Positions 1-6,992 of a DNA stretch of 6,992 nt are shown piece by piece. The notes beneath the pieces are model-generated. The model made no database searches, was not told where the DNA came from, and saw only the letters and a list, made by a program, of their open reading frames with translations. The position numbers were made by a program, and so were the translations under genes. Numbering within the stretch: position 1 is the stretch's first letter; each line of letters opens with the position of its first letter. Origin of the DNA: CAYLNK01 sp964384675 (GTDB taxonomy: Bacteria; Acidobacteriota; Thermoanaerobaculia; UBA5066); contig CAYLNK010000348.1 of NCBI GenBank assembly GCA_964384675.1, positions 1 through 6,992 on the forward strand. The letters run 5' to 3'.

Positions 1-1031
1 GTGGCGAGGAGCGCGACCGCGATGCCGAGCGCCGCGCCGACGGCGGAGATCACCGTCGCCTCCGCGACCATCTGCGAGAGGAGCCGTGCCCGTCCGGCGC
101 CGAGCGCCGTCCGGACCGCCGCCTCCCGGTGCCTCGCCGCGGCGCGCGAGAGGAGCAGGCTCGAGACGTTGACGCAGGCGACGAGGAGCACGAGCGCCGC
201 CGCCGCGAAGAGCACCTGCACCGGCTTCCTCACCTTCCCGACCACGGCCTCGAGGTACGGCGCGAGGACCACGCCCCAGCCCTTCGCCTTGTCCGGCTCC
301 CGCTCGGCGATCTCGGACGCGACCGCCGTGAGCTCCCGGCTCGCGTCGTCGAGCGAGACCCCGGGACGGAGCCTTCCGACGACTCCCAGCCACTTCGCGC
401 CGCGGTTCCCGAGGTCCCGCTCGTCGAAGGCGAGGGGCATCCAGAGAGCCGTCGTGGCGCTCGGGAAGCGGAACGAGGCCGGCATCACGCCGACCACGGT
501 GCGCGCCTGGCCCGACAGGGTCAGCGTGCGGCCGAGGATCCCCGGGTCGGCGCCGAAGCGCGTCCGCCAGAGCGGCTCCGAGAGGATCACGACGGCGTCC
601 TCTCCCGGCTTTCCTTCCTCCGCCCGGAACGGGCGGCCCAGGAGCGGCGTGACCCCGAGGAGCGGGAAGAGCTCGGGAGTCGCCGCTTGGCCCTGGATCC
701 TCTCGACCCCGGCCTCGCCGGCCAGCGTCACGCGGTCGTCCACGTACGCGGCCAGCTGCGAGAAGGAGCGGGCGCGCTCGCGCCAGTCGACGACGTTACG
801 CGGCGACGCGCTGAAGCGCGGCATCCCCTGCTCCGGGTTGCTCTCCCAGATCCTGACCAGCCGGCCGGCCTCCGGATACGGCAGCGGCCGCACCAGTACC
901 GCGTGGAGGACGGTGAAGACCGCGGTGTTGGCGCCGATGCCGAGCGCCAGCGTCACCATCGCCGCGGCGGAGAACGCGGGGCTCTTGGCGAGCGTGCGGA
1001 ACGCCAGGCGGAGATCGGAGAGGAAAGTCAT
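1..1031 (-). CDS. ADOP-type MacB/FtsX permease, N-terminal part (partial, 3' end outside window)
   Basis: The reverse complement of 1031-1 translates without interruption into 343 residues starting MTFLSDLRLAFRTLAKSPAF, and it is still open at the left edge. The opening matches the ADOP family well: membrane helix at about 19-47 with LALGIGANTAVF (28-39), then RPLPY (48-52). A MacB-like periplasmic domain (about 53-265) contains RNVVDWRERARSFSQLAAY, RFGADPGILGRTLTLSG (158-174), VVGVMPASFRFP (179-190) and LWMPL. The first FtsX domain then starts with a helix at about 271-297, the cytoplasmic segment RHREAAVRTALGAGRARLL (300-318) and the beginning of the next helix, where the window ends. The start is set by an ATG sharing one base with the stop of the preceding permease (TGATG) and by GAGGAG six bases upstream. 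It is probably the fourth gene of the same operon. Whether it has the second MacB/FtsX half cannot be seen, but its neighbours make this likely. Confidence 0.93.
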   Translation of the reverse strand, partial: MTFLSDLRLAFRTLAKSPAFSAAAMVTLALGIGANTAVFTVLHAVLVRPLPYPEAGRLVRIWESNPEQGMPRFSASPRNVVDWRERARSFSQLAAYVDDRVTLAGEAGVERIQGQAATPELFPLLGVTPLLGRPFRAEEGKPGEDAVVILSEPLWRTRFGADPGILGRTLTLSGQARTVVGVMPASFRFPSATTALWMPLAFDERDLGNRGAKWLGVVGRLRPGVSLDDASRELTAVASEIAEREPDKAKGWGVVLAPYLEAVVGKVRKPVQVLFAAAALVLLVACVNVSSLLLSRAAARHREAAVRTALGAGRARLLSQMVAEATVISAVGAALGIAVALLA

Positions 1032-1043
1032 CACTCGCTCCTC
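1029..1043 (-). promoter_or_regulatory. Ribosome binding site and TGATG overlap (C to D)
   Basis: On the minus strand this reads GAGGAGCGAGTGATG. GAGGAG (1043-1038) lies 6 nt before the ATG (1031-1029), a standard spacing. The stop TGA of the upstream permease (1033-1031) shares its final A with the start codon. As at the other junctions, the ribosome binding site is inside the preceding coding sequence, which supports a single coupled transcription and translation unit. Confidence 0.78.
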
Positions 1044-3466
1044 AATGCGGTCGTCGGGTCCACCGCGAGGGCTCGGCGCGCGGGCAGGAGCGCCGCGGGA
1101 AGAGTCGTGAGCAGGAGGAGGGCACCCGCCGACGCGAACGTCAGCGGATCGCCGGTGTCGACGCCGAAGAGGAGGGAGGCGAGGAGTCGGGTTCCCGCCG
1201 CGGCGGCGACGAGCCCGACGGCGGTGCCGGCGAGAGAGAGGCGCACCATCCGTCCGACGAACAGCTCCAGGACGTCGCGCCGGGTGGCGCCGAGGGCCAC
1301 CCGGAGGCCGACCTCGCGCGTGCGCCGCGAGACGAGGTACGCCACCAGGCCGTGGATCCCGAGCGCCGCGAGACCGACGGAGACGAGGGCGAAGCCGGCG
1401 AGGAGACGCGCGACGAGGTCGTGCGTGGCCCGCGCCGCGCCCACCGCCGCCCCGCCGGTCCTGACCCGGGAGACCGGCAGGTCGGGGCTCAGCGCCGCCA
1501 CCTCCCGGCGGATCGCCGGGACGAGCGTCGCGGGCGGAACGCTCGCGCGCACCATCAGGGTCGCGAACGGCGGGCTGTACTGGAGCGAGGCGAGGTACAC
1601 CGCCGGACCCGGCTCCTCGTCGAGCCGCCCGTACCGCACGTCCCCGACGACGCCGACGACCCGAGCCGTCTCGTCGTCGCCGAAGGCCCCCTGACCCGGT
1701 GTGAAGCGGTGACCGATCGGGTCCTGCCCGGGCCAGAACGTCGACGCCGCCTTCCGGCTCACCAAGGCCACGCGCGGGCTCCCGGCCCGGTCTGCCGATG
1801 TGAAGCCGCGGCCGGCCACCAGCCTCGCGCCGAGCGTCGCCAGGTGGTCCGGTCCGACGAAGTGGATGCCCGTCCTGACGAACGAGTCCGGATCGAAGCG
1901 GCGGTCGTCCACCCGCAGGACGACGGTCCGGAGCCCGCCGCCGTCCCCGAGCGGAACGGCGTTCCCGACGCTCGCCGCCGTGACCCCCGGGAGAGTCCGC
2001 ACCCGCGACAGGAGCGCTTCCACGAACGCGGGGAACGTCTTCCCGGTGAAGTCGCCGCTCACGGGCGTGAGCTGCATGGTGAGGAGGCCGTCGGGCGTGA
2101 AGCCGGGATCGACGCGCGAGAGCGCCATCGACGTCCGGACGAGGAGCCCCGCCGCGACGAGGAGCGCCGTGGCGATGGCCACCTCGGCGACGACCAGCGC
2201 GCCGTGCCGCCGGGCCCGGTCGTTCCGTTCGTCGCCCGCGGAGCCGCGCAGCGCGTCGTTCACCCGGACGCGGAAGGCGCCCACGGCGGGGACGAGGCCG
2301 AAGAGGAGACCGGTCGCGAGAGAGAGGGCGAGCGTCACGCCGGCGACACGGGCGTCGAGCGCGATCCGGTCGAGCCTCAGCCCGCCGAGCGCGTCCGGCG
2401 TGAGAGCCGAGACCGCCCTCACCCCGAGCGATGCGAGGACGAGCCCGAGCGCGCCTCCGGCGAACGTGAGCAGGACGCTCTCCGCGAGGAGGAGCCGCAC
2501 GATCCGGCCACGCGACGCTCCGGTGGCGAGGCGGATGGCGACGTCCCGCTCCCGCCGGGCGGCGCGCGCCAGCAGCAGGCTCGCGACGTTCGCGCACGCC
2601 AGGAGGAGCACGAGCCCGACGGCTCCCTGGAGGGCGAGGAGGATCCGGGCGGTTCGCGGGTCGCGGCGCGCGGCGGCGAGCGGGCGCGAGGCGATGCCGT
2701 AGGTCGTCCCGTCGGAGAGGAGCGGCGGCAGGGGCGTCGCTTCCTGGACCGCGTTCGCGAGCGACGCGAGGGCGGTCGTCGAGGGGCGCCTCTTGCCGAC
2801 CCGGCCCACCACCTCGAGCCACAGGTTCCACGGCTCCGTCAATGCCGTGGGATACGTGAGCGCCGGCGCGGCGGCGAGCGGAACGAAGACGTCCGCGTCC
2901 CCGGTCAGGCCCCTGAAGCCAGTCGGCGCGACGCCGACGATCGTGAGCGGAACGCGATTCAGGTGGATCGTCCGGCCCAGGGCCGCCCGATCGCCCCCGA
3001 ACCGCTCGTGGAAGAGACGCGAGCCGAGGACGGCGACGTGCGCGCCGTCGTCGGAGCGGAGGAGTCGCCCGGCGCCCGCGTCGAGGCCGAGCAGGGAGAA
3101 GTAGCTCGTCGTGACGAGCTCGACCCGGATGCGCTCCGGCGATCCGGTGCCCGTCAGCGCGACCTCCTCGTCGCCGAACGCCGCGAGCTCCGTGTAGAGC
3201 TTCTGCGTCTTCGTCAGGACGTCCAGCTTCGGGCCCGACCACGGCAGGAGCTGCGGCTCCGGCTCGCGCGGGCTCCGGGCCTCGAGCGACACGAGCTCGA
3301 TCCGGCCGGGATCACGGTAGGGCGGAGGCGCGAGGAGCAGCCCGTTGACGAGGCTGAAGACCGCGCTGTTGGCGCCGATCGCGAGGGCCAGGGTGAGGAT
3401 CGCCGTGGCCGCGAAGCCAGGGCACCTCGAAAGCGAACGAAGGGCGAGGCGGAGGTCGGAGGTCAT
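1031..3466 (-). CDS. ADOP-type duplicated MacB/FtsX permease (complete, 811 aa)
   Basis: This is the most typical family member here; about 800 aa is normal for ADOP. The N-terminus, DLRLALRSLSRCPGFAATAILTLALAIGANSAVFSLVNG, is the classic ADOP opening, with a membrane helix at about 17-45. Periplasmic domain 1 (about 50-265) carries ERFGGDRAALGRTIHLN (154-170) and IVGVAPTGFRG (176-186). The first FtsX domain has helices at about 275-300, 323-350 and 372-396, and the cytoplasmic segment RRERDVAIRLATGASR. A charged linker containing VNDALRGSAGDERNDRARR (402-420) joins the halves. The second half has a helix at about 422-444, RVDPGF (451-456), periplasmic domain 2 (about 457-680, with DPIGHRF and VVGVVGDVRYGRL), and FtsX helices at about 685-712, 735-767 and 777-797, with RRTREVGLRVALGATRR at 714-730. 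It ends AVDPTTALRSE. Eight membrane helices are expected. One small deviation is APPPY (46-50), where B and D have RPLPY. The start ATG overlaps the stop of the upstream permease by four bases. It is an inner-membrane protein; substrate and partner ATPase are unknown. Confidence 0.96.
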   Translation of the reverse strand: MTSDLRLALRSLSRCPGFAATAILTLALAIGANSAVFSLVNGLLLAPPPYRDPGRIELVSLEARSPREPEPQLLPWSGPKLDVLTKTQKLYTELAAFGDEEVALTGTGSPERIRVELVTTSYFSLLGLDAGAGRLLRSDDGAHVAVLGSRLFHERFGGDRAALGRTIHLNRVPLTIVGVAPTGFRGLTGDADVFVPLAAAPALTYPTALTEPWNLWLEVVGRVGKRRPSTTALASLANAVQEATPLPPLLSDGTTYGIASRPLAAARRDPRTARILLALQGAVGLVLLLACANVASLLLARAARRERDVAIRLATGASRGRIVRLLLAESVLLTFAGGALGLVLASLGVRAVSALTPDALGGLRLDRIALDARVAGVTLALSLATGLLFGLVPAVGAFRVRVNDALRGSAGDERNDRARRHGALVVAEVAIATALLVAAGLLVRTSMALSRVDPGFTPDGLLTMQLTPVSGDFTGKTFPAFVEALLSRVRTLPGVTAASVGNAVPLGDGGGLRTVVLRVDDRRFDPDSFVRTGIHFVGPDHLATLGARLVAGRGFTSADRAGSPRVALVSRKAASTFWPGQDPIGHRFTPGQGAFGDDETARVVGVVGDVRYGRLDEEPGPAVYLASLQYSPPFATLMVRASVPPATLVPAIRREVAALSPDLPVSRVRTGGAAVGAARATHDLVARLLAGFALVSVGLAALGIHGLVAYLVSRRTREVGLRVALGATRRDVLELFVGRMVRLSLAGTAVGLVAAAAGTRLLASLLFGVDTGDPLTFASAGALLLLTTLPAALLPARRALAVDPTTALRSE

Positions 3467-3478
3467 GCGTCGTGCCTC
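3463..3478 (-). promoter_or_regulatory. Ribosome binding site and ATGA overlap (B to C)
   Basis: On the minus strand this reads GAGGCACGACGCATGA. The motif GAGG (3478-3475) sits 8 nt before the ATG (3466-3464) and lies inside the last codons of the upstream permease. The stop TGA (3465-3463) overlaps the start by four bases. This is a weaker Shine-Dalgarno than at the other two junctions, so ribosome re-initiation after the upstream gene probably matters most here. Confidence 0.7.
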
Positions 3479-5817
3479 AGCGCGGTGAGCGGGTCGAGCC
3501 GGGCGGCCCGGCCCGCGGGGAGCGAGCAGGCGACGAAGGCGGTCGAGAGGAGGACGAGGGCGGCGGTGCCGAGCGCGGCAGGATCCGCGGGCGTCACGTC
3601 GACGAGGAGGCTCGACATGAGGCGCGTCGTGGCGAGCGCGCCGCCGAGGCCGAGCAGGAGTCCGGCGGCGGTGAGCGTCAGGCCCTCGGCGAGGACGAGC
3701 CGCAGGATGTCGGGCGAGCCGGCACCGACGGCCACGCGGACGCCGATCTCGCGCGTCCGGCGGAGAACGGACGTCGAGAGGAGTCCGTAGAGGCCCACCG
3801 CCGCGAGCGCGAGCGCGACGGCCGCCAGCCCCGAGGCGAGGGCGAGCCCCAGCCGTCGCCTCGCCACCGAGCGCGCCACGACGCTCTCCATCGGGGCGAC
3901 GTTAGCGACCACGAGCTCGGGGTCGAGAGCCCGGAGCGCGCCCCGCACCGCGGACGCGGCCGCGAGCGGCTCGCCCGAGGTCCGCACGACCACGAACGGG
4001 GAGCCGGGCGGCGACTGCCGGAGGGGGAGGTACACCTCGGGCCGGGCGTCCTCGGAGAGGCCGTGGTGGCGGACGTCTCCGACCACCCCCACGACCGTGC
4101 GCCACGGGCTCGCCGGGTTCGGGCCGAGGCGGACCCGCTTGCCGAGCGGACTCGCGGCGGGCCAGAGCTGCCGGGCCGCGGTGGCGTTGACCATCACGAC
4201 CGGCGTCGCGTCGCCGGGGGAGAACGTGCGGCCCTCCTTCACGGCGATCCCCATCGCCCGGAAGTACCCGTCGCTCGCCACGCGGTAGTCGACCTCGGCC
4301 GGGGCGCCCTCGGTCACGCCCTCGCGCACGAGGGCGCTCGAGACGTTCCCGACCGGACCGAGCGGCAGGCGCGTCGTCGCGCCGACGGCCGTCACGCCCG
4401 GAAGCGCCGCCAGCCGCGACGCGACGAGCTCGTGGAAGGCGATCCGGGCCGCCGGGTCGTCGTACCGGCCGCCCGGCAGGATCGTCTGCAGCGTCAGCAC
4501 GCCTCGCGGGACGAAGCCCGGGTCGCGGTCGAGCATCCGGACGAAGCTCCGGACGAGAAGGCTCGCGCCGGCGAGGAGGACGAAGGACAGGGCGATCTGG
4601 GCGACCGAGAGGACGCCGCGCGACCGGGGCGACGGATCTTTCGCACGGGCGAGGGGAGCGAGACCGAACGCGAGGGCGACGAGCGCAGCCAGCGTCACGA
4701 CCGCCGCGACCTCCGGTGCGCCGAGGCGAAGCTCGCCGCGGAGCGGCAGGTCGATCGCCTCGAGCCCGGCGACGAGCTTCACCGCGAGCGAGCCGAGCGC
4801 GAGCCCGAGGGCCGCGCCGAGGCCGGCGACGACGGCTCCTTCCGCGAACGTGGGGACCAGGAGCTGGAGCCGGCTGGCGCCGAGCGCCTGTCTCACCACC
4901 CGCTCCTTCTCGCGCGAGGCGGCGCGGGCCACGAAGAGGCCGCCGACGTTGGCGACCGCGATCGCGAGGAGGCCGAGTACCGCCGCGGCCAGGACCAGGA
5001 GCGGCCGGCGGGCGTCGCCGACGACGAACTCCCGGAGCGGCACGGCGCCCAGGCCGATCCCGGAGTTGGAATCCGGGTACCGCTTCGCGAGCTCGCGCGC
5101 CAGGCCGCCCAGCTCCGAGCCAAGCGACGCCACGCTCGTGCCGGGAGCCAGGCGTCCGAGGAGCGTGAGGTAGTGGACCGACCGGTTGTCGATCCGGTTC
5201 GCGTCGAAGAAGCGCCCGCCGTACGAGAGCGGGAAGTAGAGGTCGGCCGCGCCCGCGGGCGTCCGGAAGCCGCGCGGGAGGACGCCGACGACGGTGACCG
5301 TCTCGGTGTGGCGAATCGAACGTCCCACCAGCGACGCGTCCCCTCCGAAGCGGCGCCGGAAGAGGTCGTCGGAGACGAGGACCACGGCGTCCCGACCGGC
5401 GGTCGCCTCTTCGTCCGCGAAGAGACGCCCGAGCGCGGGCTCGACGCCGAGCATCCGGAGCACCCGCGGCTCGATCAGGAGCGCGTTCACGAGCTCGGGG
5501 TCCCCTTCGCGCAGGGTCGTCTGGAACGGCCGGGAGACGAGCGCTCCCGACTCCTCGAGCCGGCTCGAGCGCCGGATGTCCTCCGCGTTCGCGGGGGCGA
5601 CGGGATACCGGTCATCGCCGGTCGAGGCGTTCGTCTCGGTGATCGCGACGAGGCGCGCGGCGTCCCGGTACGGCAGCGGCCGGAGGAGGTGGACGTCGAG
5701 GAGGGCGATCGCGGCGGCGGCCGTGCCGAACGCCAGCCCGAGCGTGAGGACGGCGGTGACCGTGAAGGCGGGGCTCGAGAGGAGCGTCCGGACGGCGATT
5801 CGCAGCTGCCGCATCAT
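3463..5817 (-). CDS. ADOP-type duplicated MacB/FtsX permease (complete, 784 aa), divergent member
   Basis: This is a complete permease with the duplicated layout. It has a first membrane helix (about residues 17-45), RPLPY (46-50), and periplasmic domain 1 (about 51-265, with RRFGGDASLVGRSI and VVGVLPRGF). The first FtsX domain follows (helices about 272-298, 322-350 and 369-390; cytoplasmic REKERVVRQALGASR). The second half has a helix at about 403-423, DPGF (432-435), periplasmic domain 2 (about 436-650, with VVGVVGDVRHHGL) and a second FtsX domain (helix about 655-681, RRTREIGVRVAVGAG 686-700, two final helices). It ends DPLTALRHDA. The frame stays open upstream for 330 codons inside the preceding gene, but homology begins only at MMRQLRIAVRTLLSSPAF. 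A perfect AGGAGG lies 2 nt before the first ATG and 5 nt before the second ATG (5814), so the second may be the one used. Oddities: the inter-half linker is short and lacks the usual N-D/E-AL-R/K segment, and the first helix lacks the GANxAVF motif. No ATPase is fused or adjacent. Substrate is unknown. Confidence 0.95.
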   Translation of the reverse strand: MMRQLRIAVRTLLSSPAFTVTAVLTLGLAFGTAAAAIALLDVHLLRPLPYRDAARLVAITETNASTGDDRYPVAPANAEDIRRSSRLEESGALVSRPFQTTLREGDPELVNALLIEPRVLRMLGVEPALGRLFADEEATAGRDAVVLVSDDLFRRRFGGDASLVGRSIRHTETVTVVGVLPRGFRTPAGAADLYFPLSYGGRFFDANRIDNRSVHYLTLLGRLAPGTSVASLGSELGGLARELAKRYPDSNSGIGLGAVPLREFVVGDARRPLLVLAAAVLGLLAIAVANVGGLFVARAASREKERVVRQALGASRLQLLVPTFAEGAVVAGLGAALGLALGSLAVKLVAGLEAIDLPLRGELRLGAPEVAAVVTLAALVALAFGLAPLARAKDPSPRSRGVLSVAQIALSFVLLAGASLLVRSFVRMLDRDPGFVPRGVLTLQTILPGGRYDDPAARIAFHELVASRLAALPGVTAVGATTRLPLGPVGNVSSALVREGVTEGAPAEVDYRVASDGYFRAMGIAVKEGRTFSPGDATPVVMVNATAARQLWPAASPLGKRVRLGPNPASPWRTVVGVVGDVRHHGLSEDARPEVYLPLRQSPPGSPFVVVRTSGEPLAAASAVRGALRALDPELVVANVAPMESVVARSVARRRLGLALASGLAAVALALAAVGLYGLLSTSVLRRTREIGVRVAVGAGSPDILRLVLAEGLTLTAAGLLLGLGGALATTRLMSSLLVDVTPADPAALGTAALVLLSTAFVACSLPAGRAARLDPLTALRHDA

Positions 5818-5825
5818 TCCCTCCT
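5812..5825 (-). promoter_or_regulatory. Ribosome binding site and overlapping stop/start (A to B)
   Basis: Read on the minus strand, this is AGGAGGGAATGATG. AGGAGG (5825-5820) is a perfect Shine-Dalgarno core. Two in-frame ATGs follow, at 5817 and 5814. The stop TGA of the upstream permease (5816-5814) overlaps the first ATG as ATGA and shares one base with the second as TGATG. Spacing is 2 nt to the first ATG and 5 nt to the second. Normal spacing preferences therefore favour the second ATG, giving a protein one residue shorter. The overlap implies translational coupling. Confidence 0.8.
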
Positions 5826-6992
5826 GAGCGCCAGGACGGGATCGAGCGCCGCGGCGCGCCTGGCTGGGACGACGCTCGCGGCGAGCGAGACGAGGGCGAG
5901 GAGGAGCACGGCGCCGAGAAGAGTGAGCGGATCCGCCGGGGCGACCCCGAAGAGGAGCCCGCCGATCGCACGGCCGAGCGCGAGCGCCAGGGGAAGCCCG
6001 GCGAGAAGGCCGAAGGCCGCTGGCGCGAGCGCCGTGCCGAGAACCAGGTTCACGAGCCGAAGCCGGTCGGCGCCGAGAGCGGCCCGGATCCCGATCTCCC
6101 GGGTGCGCTCCGTCACCAGGCCCGAGACGACGCCGAACGTGCCGACCGCGGACAGGACGAGCGCGGCGAACGCGAAGAGACCGAAGAGGGTCGACGTGAG
6201 GCGGGCCGGCTTCAGGGACGTGGCGCGCACCTCGCGGAGCGTGGCGACGCGGGCGATCGGCTGCGTCGCGTCGACCGATCGGACGGCGGCGCGTGCCGCG
6301 CCGACGAGGTCTTCCGGCCTCCCCTTCCCCGTCACCACCAGCGACATCACGTCGTCGCCCCACTGTGCGTGCGGCACGTACACCTGCGGGAACGGCTCGG
6401 CGCCGAGGGACTCGTGGCGCACGTCGCCGACGATCCCGACCACCGTGAAGGCCGTGCTCGTCGGGCCGCCGATCCGGAGCCTCCGCCCGATCGGGTCGTC
6501 GTCGCCCCAGACGCGGCGGGCCGCCGTGCGGCTGACGAGGGCGACGGGCAGAGTGTCGGCGCGGTCCGCCGAGGTGAACGCGCGGCCCCTCACGAGCGGG
6601 ATCCCCATCACGGTGAGGTAGCCGGGGCTGATCGAGATCCGGTCGCCGGTCGGCGCCAGCTCCGGGTTCGCGAGCGGCCGGTCCTCGGCGTTCAGGCCCG
6701 ACTGGTCGAGGTCGCCGCGGAGCGGGAGCTGGCTCGCCACCGCCGCGGCCGTCACACCGGGCTGCGCCGCCGCCGAGTCCGCGATGGCCGAGTAGAGGGC
6801 GACACACGCCTCGGTCGTGCGGTACTTGGCGCCGCTGGCGTTCACCTCCATCGTGACGGCCGTCGTGGCCGACGAGGCCGACCCCGCCGAGAAGCCGGGG
6901 TCCACCGCGAGCAGCCGCGTGAAGCTCCGCGCCAGGAGGCCGGCTCCCGCGAGGAGCGCGAGGCCCAGCGCCACGTCGGCGGCCACCAGGAG
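5814..6992 (-). CDS. ADOP-type MacB/FtsX permease, C-terminal half (partial, 5' end outside window)
   Basis: This is the last 392 codons of a permease whose start lies beyond the right edge; the frame is open through position 6992. The visible part is the second half of a duplicated MacB/FtsX protein. It begins with a membrane helix (about residues 1-22 of the fragment, LLVAADVALGLALLAGAGLL), then the family motif RSFxRLLxVDPGF (22-34). A MacB-like periplasmic domain (about 35-255) follows, with PGVTAAAV, DDPIGRRLRIGG (165-176) and VVGIVGDVRHESL (184-196). The end is an FtsX domain: a helix at about 266-292, the cytoplasmic signature TERTREIGIRAALGADR (294-310), two more helices, and the usual tail PARRAAALDPVLALRRE. 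It probably acts in the inner membrane as a MacB-like transporter or mechanotransmission permease; the substrate is unknown. The stretch after DPGF is unusually rich in Ala, Ser and Thr (SAGSASSATTAV). The stop overlaps the start of the next permease, so the two are almost certainly co-transcribed. Family assignment is firm. Full ADOP architecture is inferred from the missing N-terminal half. Confidence 0.93.
   Translation of the reverse strand, partial: LLVAADVALGLALLAGAGLLARSFTRLLAVDPGFSAGSASSATTAVTMEVNASGAKYRTTEACVALYSAIADSAAAQPGVTAAAVASQLPLRGDLDQSGLNAEDRPLANPELAPTGDRISISPGYLTVMGIPLVRGRAFTSADRADTLPVALVSRTAARRVWGDDDPIGRRLRIGGPTSTAFTVVGIVGDVRHESLGAEPFPQVYVPHAQWGDDVMSLVVTGKGRPEDLVGAARAAVRSVDATQPIARVATLREVRATSLKPARLTSTLFGLFAFAALVLSAVGTFGVVSGLVTERTREIGIRAALGADRLRLVNLVLGTALAPAAFGLLAGLPLALALGRAIGGLLFGVAPADPLTLLGAVLLLALVSLAASVVPARRAAALDPVLALRRE

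Noticed and set aside
1..1694. Plus-strand open frames at 1-1110 and 129-1694 as possible genes at the left edge
   Set aside because: The minus strand here translates cleanly into an ADOP N-terminus with conserved motifs and a good ribosome binding site. The plus-strand products show no family features.
1352..3790. A plus-strand open frame of about 812 codons opposite permease C
   Set aside because: It has the same low-complexity Arg/Glu/Gly/Ala composition and lies fully antisense to a well-supported gene. It is an artefact of stop-poor, high-GC DNA.
877..5682. A 14-base identical sequence (TACGGCAGCGGCCG) at 877-890 and 5669-5682 as a possible repeat or recombination site
   Set aside because: Both copies encode the conserved RPLPY motif in D and B. 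Identity ends at the motif, so protein conservation plus GC-biased codons explains it.
3472..6621. A plus-strand open frame of about 1049 codons opposite permeases A and B
   Set aside because: It is antisense to two clearly homologous genes. Its translation is dominated by Arg, Glu, Gly, Ala and Asp with no recognisable domain, as expected from the complement of GC-rich codons. It has no independent support.
5818..6807. A 330-codon N-terminal extension of permease B
   Set aside because: This part of the open frame lies within permease A in another frame, is Arg/Pro/Gly-rich with no membrane helix, and would displace the canonical start that has a perfect AGGAGG.
1..6992. Recent tandem duplication of one permease gene
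   Set aside because: The four proteins match only at family motifs and differ widely elsewhere, including linker length and first-helix sequence. I saw no long near-identical DNA blocks between them.

Overview
The window is a very GC-rich stretch (spot counts of two 60-base lines gave 78% and 67% G+C). It is filled end to end by four consecutive genes, all on the minus strand. Every one encodes a large inner-membrane permease of the MacB/FtsX superfamily. Two are complete and two run off the window edges. The three complete halves-of-eight or full proteins show the duplicated layout (membrane helix, MacB-like periplasmic domain, FtsX three-helix domain, then the same again) that defines ADOP, the 'acidobacterial duplicated orphan permease' family. 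Large paralogous ADOP families are typical of Acidobacteriota, and relatives also occur in other GC-rich soil phyla. Acidobacteriota is therefore the best guess for the host, but no taxonomic marker gene is present, so this is inference.

In transcription order, right to left, the layout is as follows. (A) 6992-5814 is the C-terminal half of a permease, cut by the right edge. (B) 5817-3463 is a complete permease of 784 aa (783 if the second ATG is used). (C) 3466-1031 is a complete permease of 811 aa. (D) 1031-1 is the N-terminal 343 aa of a permease, cut by the left edge. There are no intergenic gaps: every stop codon overlaps the next start (ATGA or TGATG), and each start has a purine-rich Shine-Dalgarno sequence inside the end of the preceding gene. 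This is the picture of one polycistronic transcript with translational coupling. No promoter or terminator lies in the window, and none is expected.

No ATP-binding protein is encoded here, which fits the 'orphan' character of the family. The transported substrate cannot be read from the sequence. The proteins differ throughout, so this is an old, diverged tandem array and not a recent amplification. B is the outlier: it has a shortened central linker and a degenerate first-helix motif. I saw no RNA genes, mobile elements, CRISPR arrays, frameshifts or broken genes. The long plus-strand reading frames are antisense shadows of the GC-rich permease genes.
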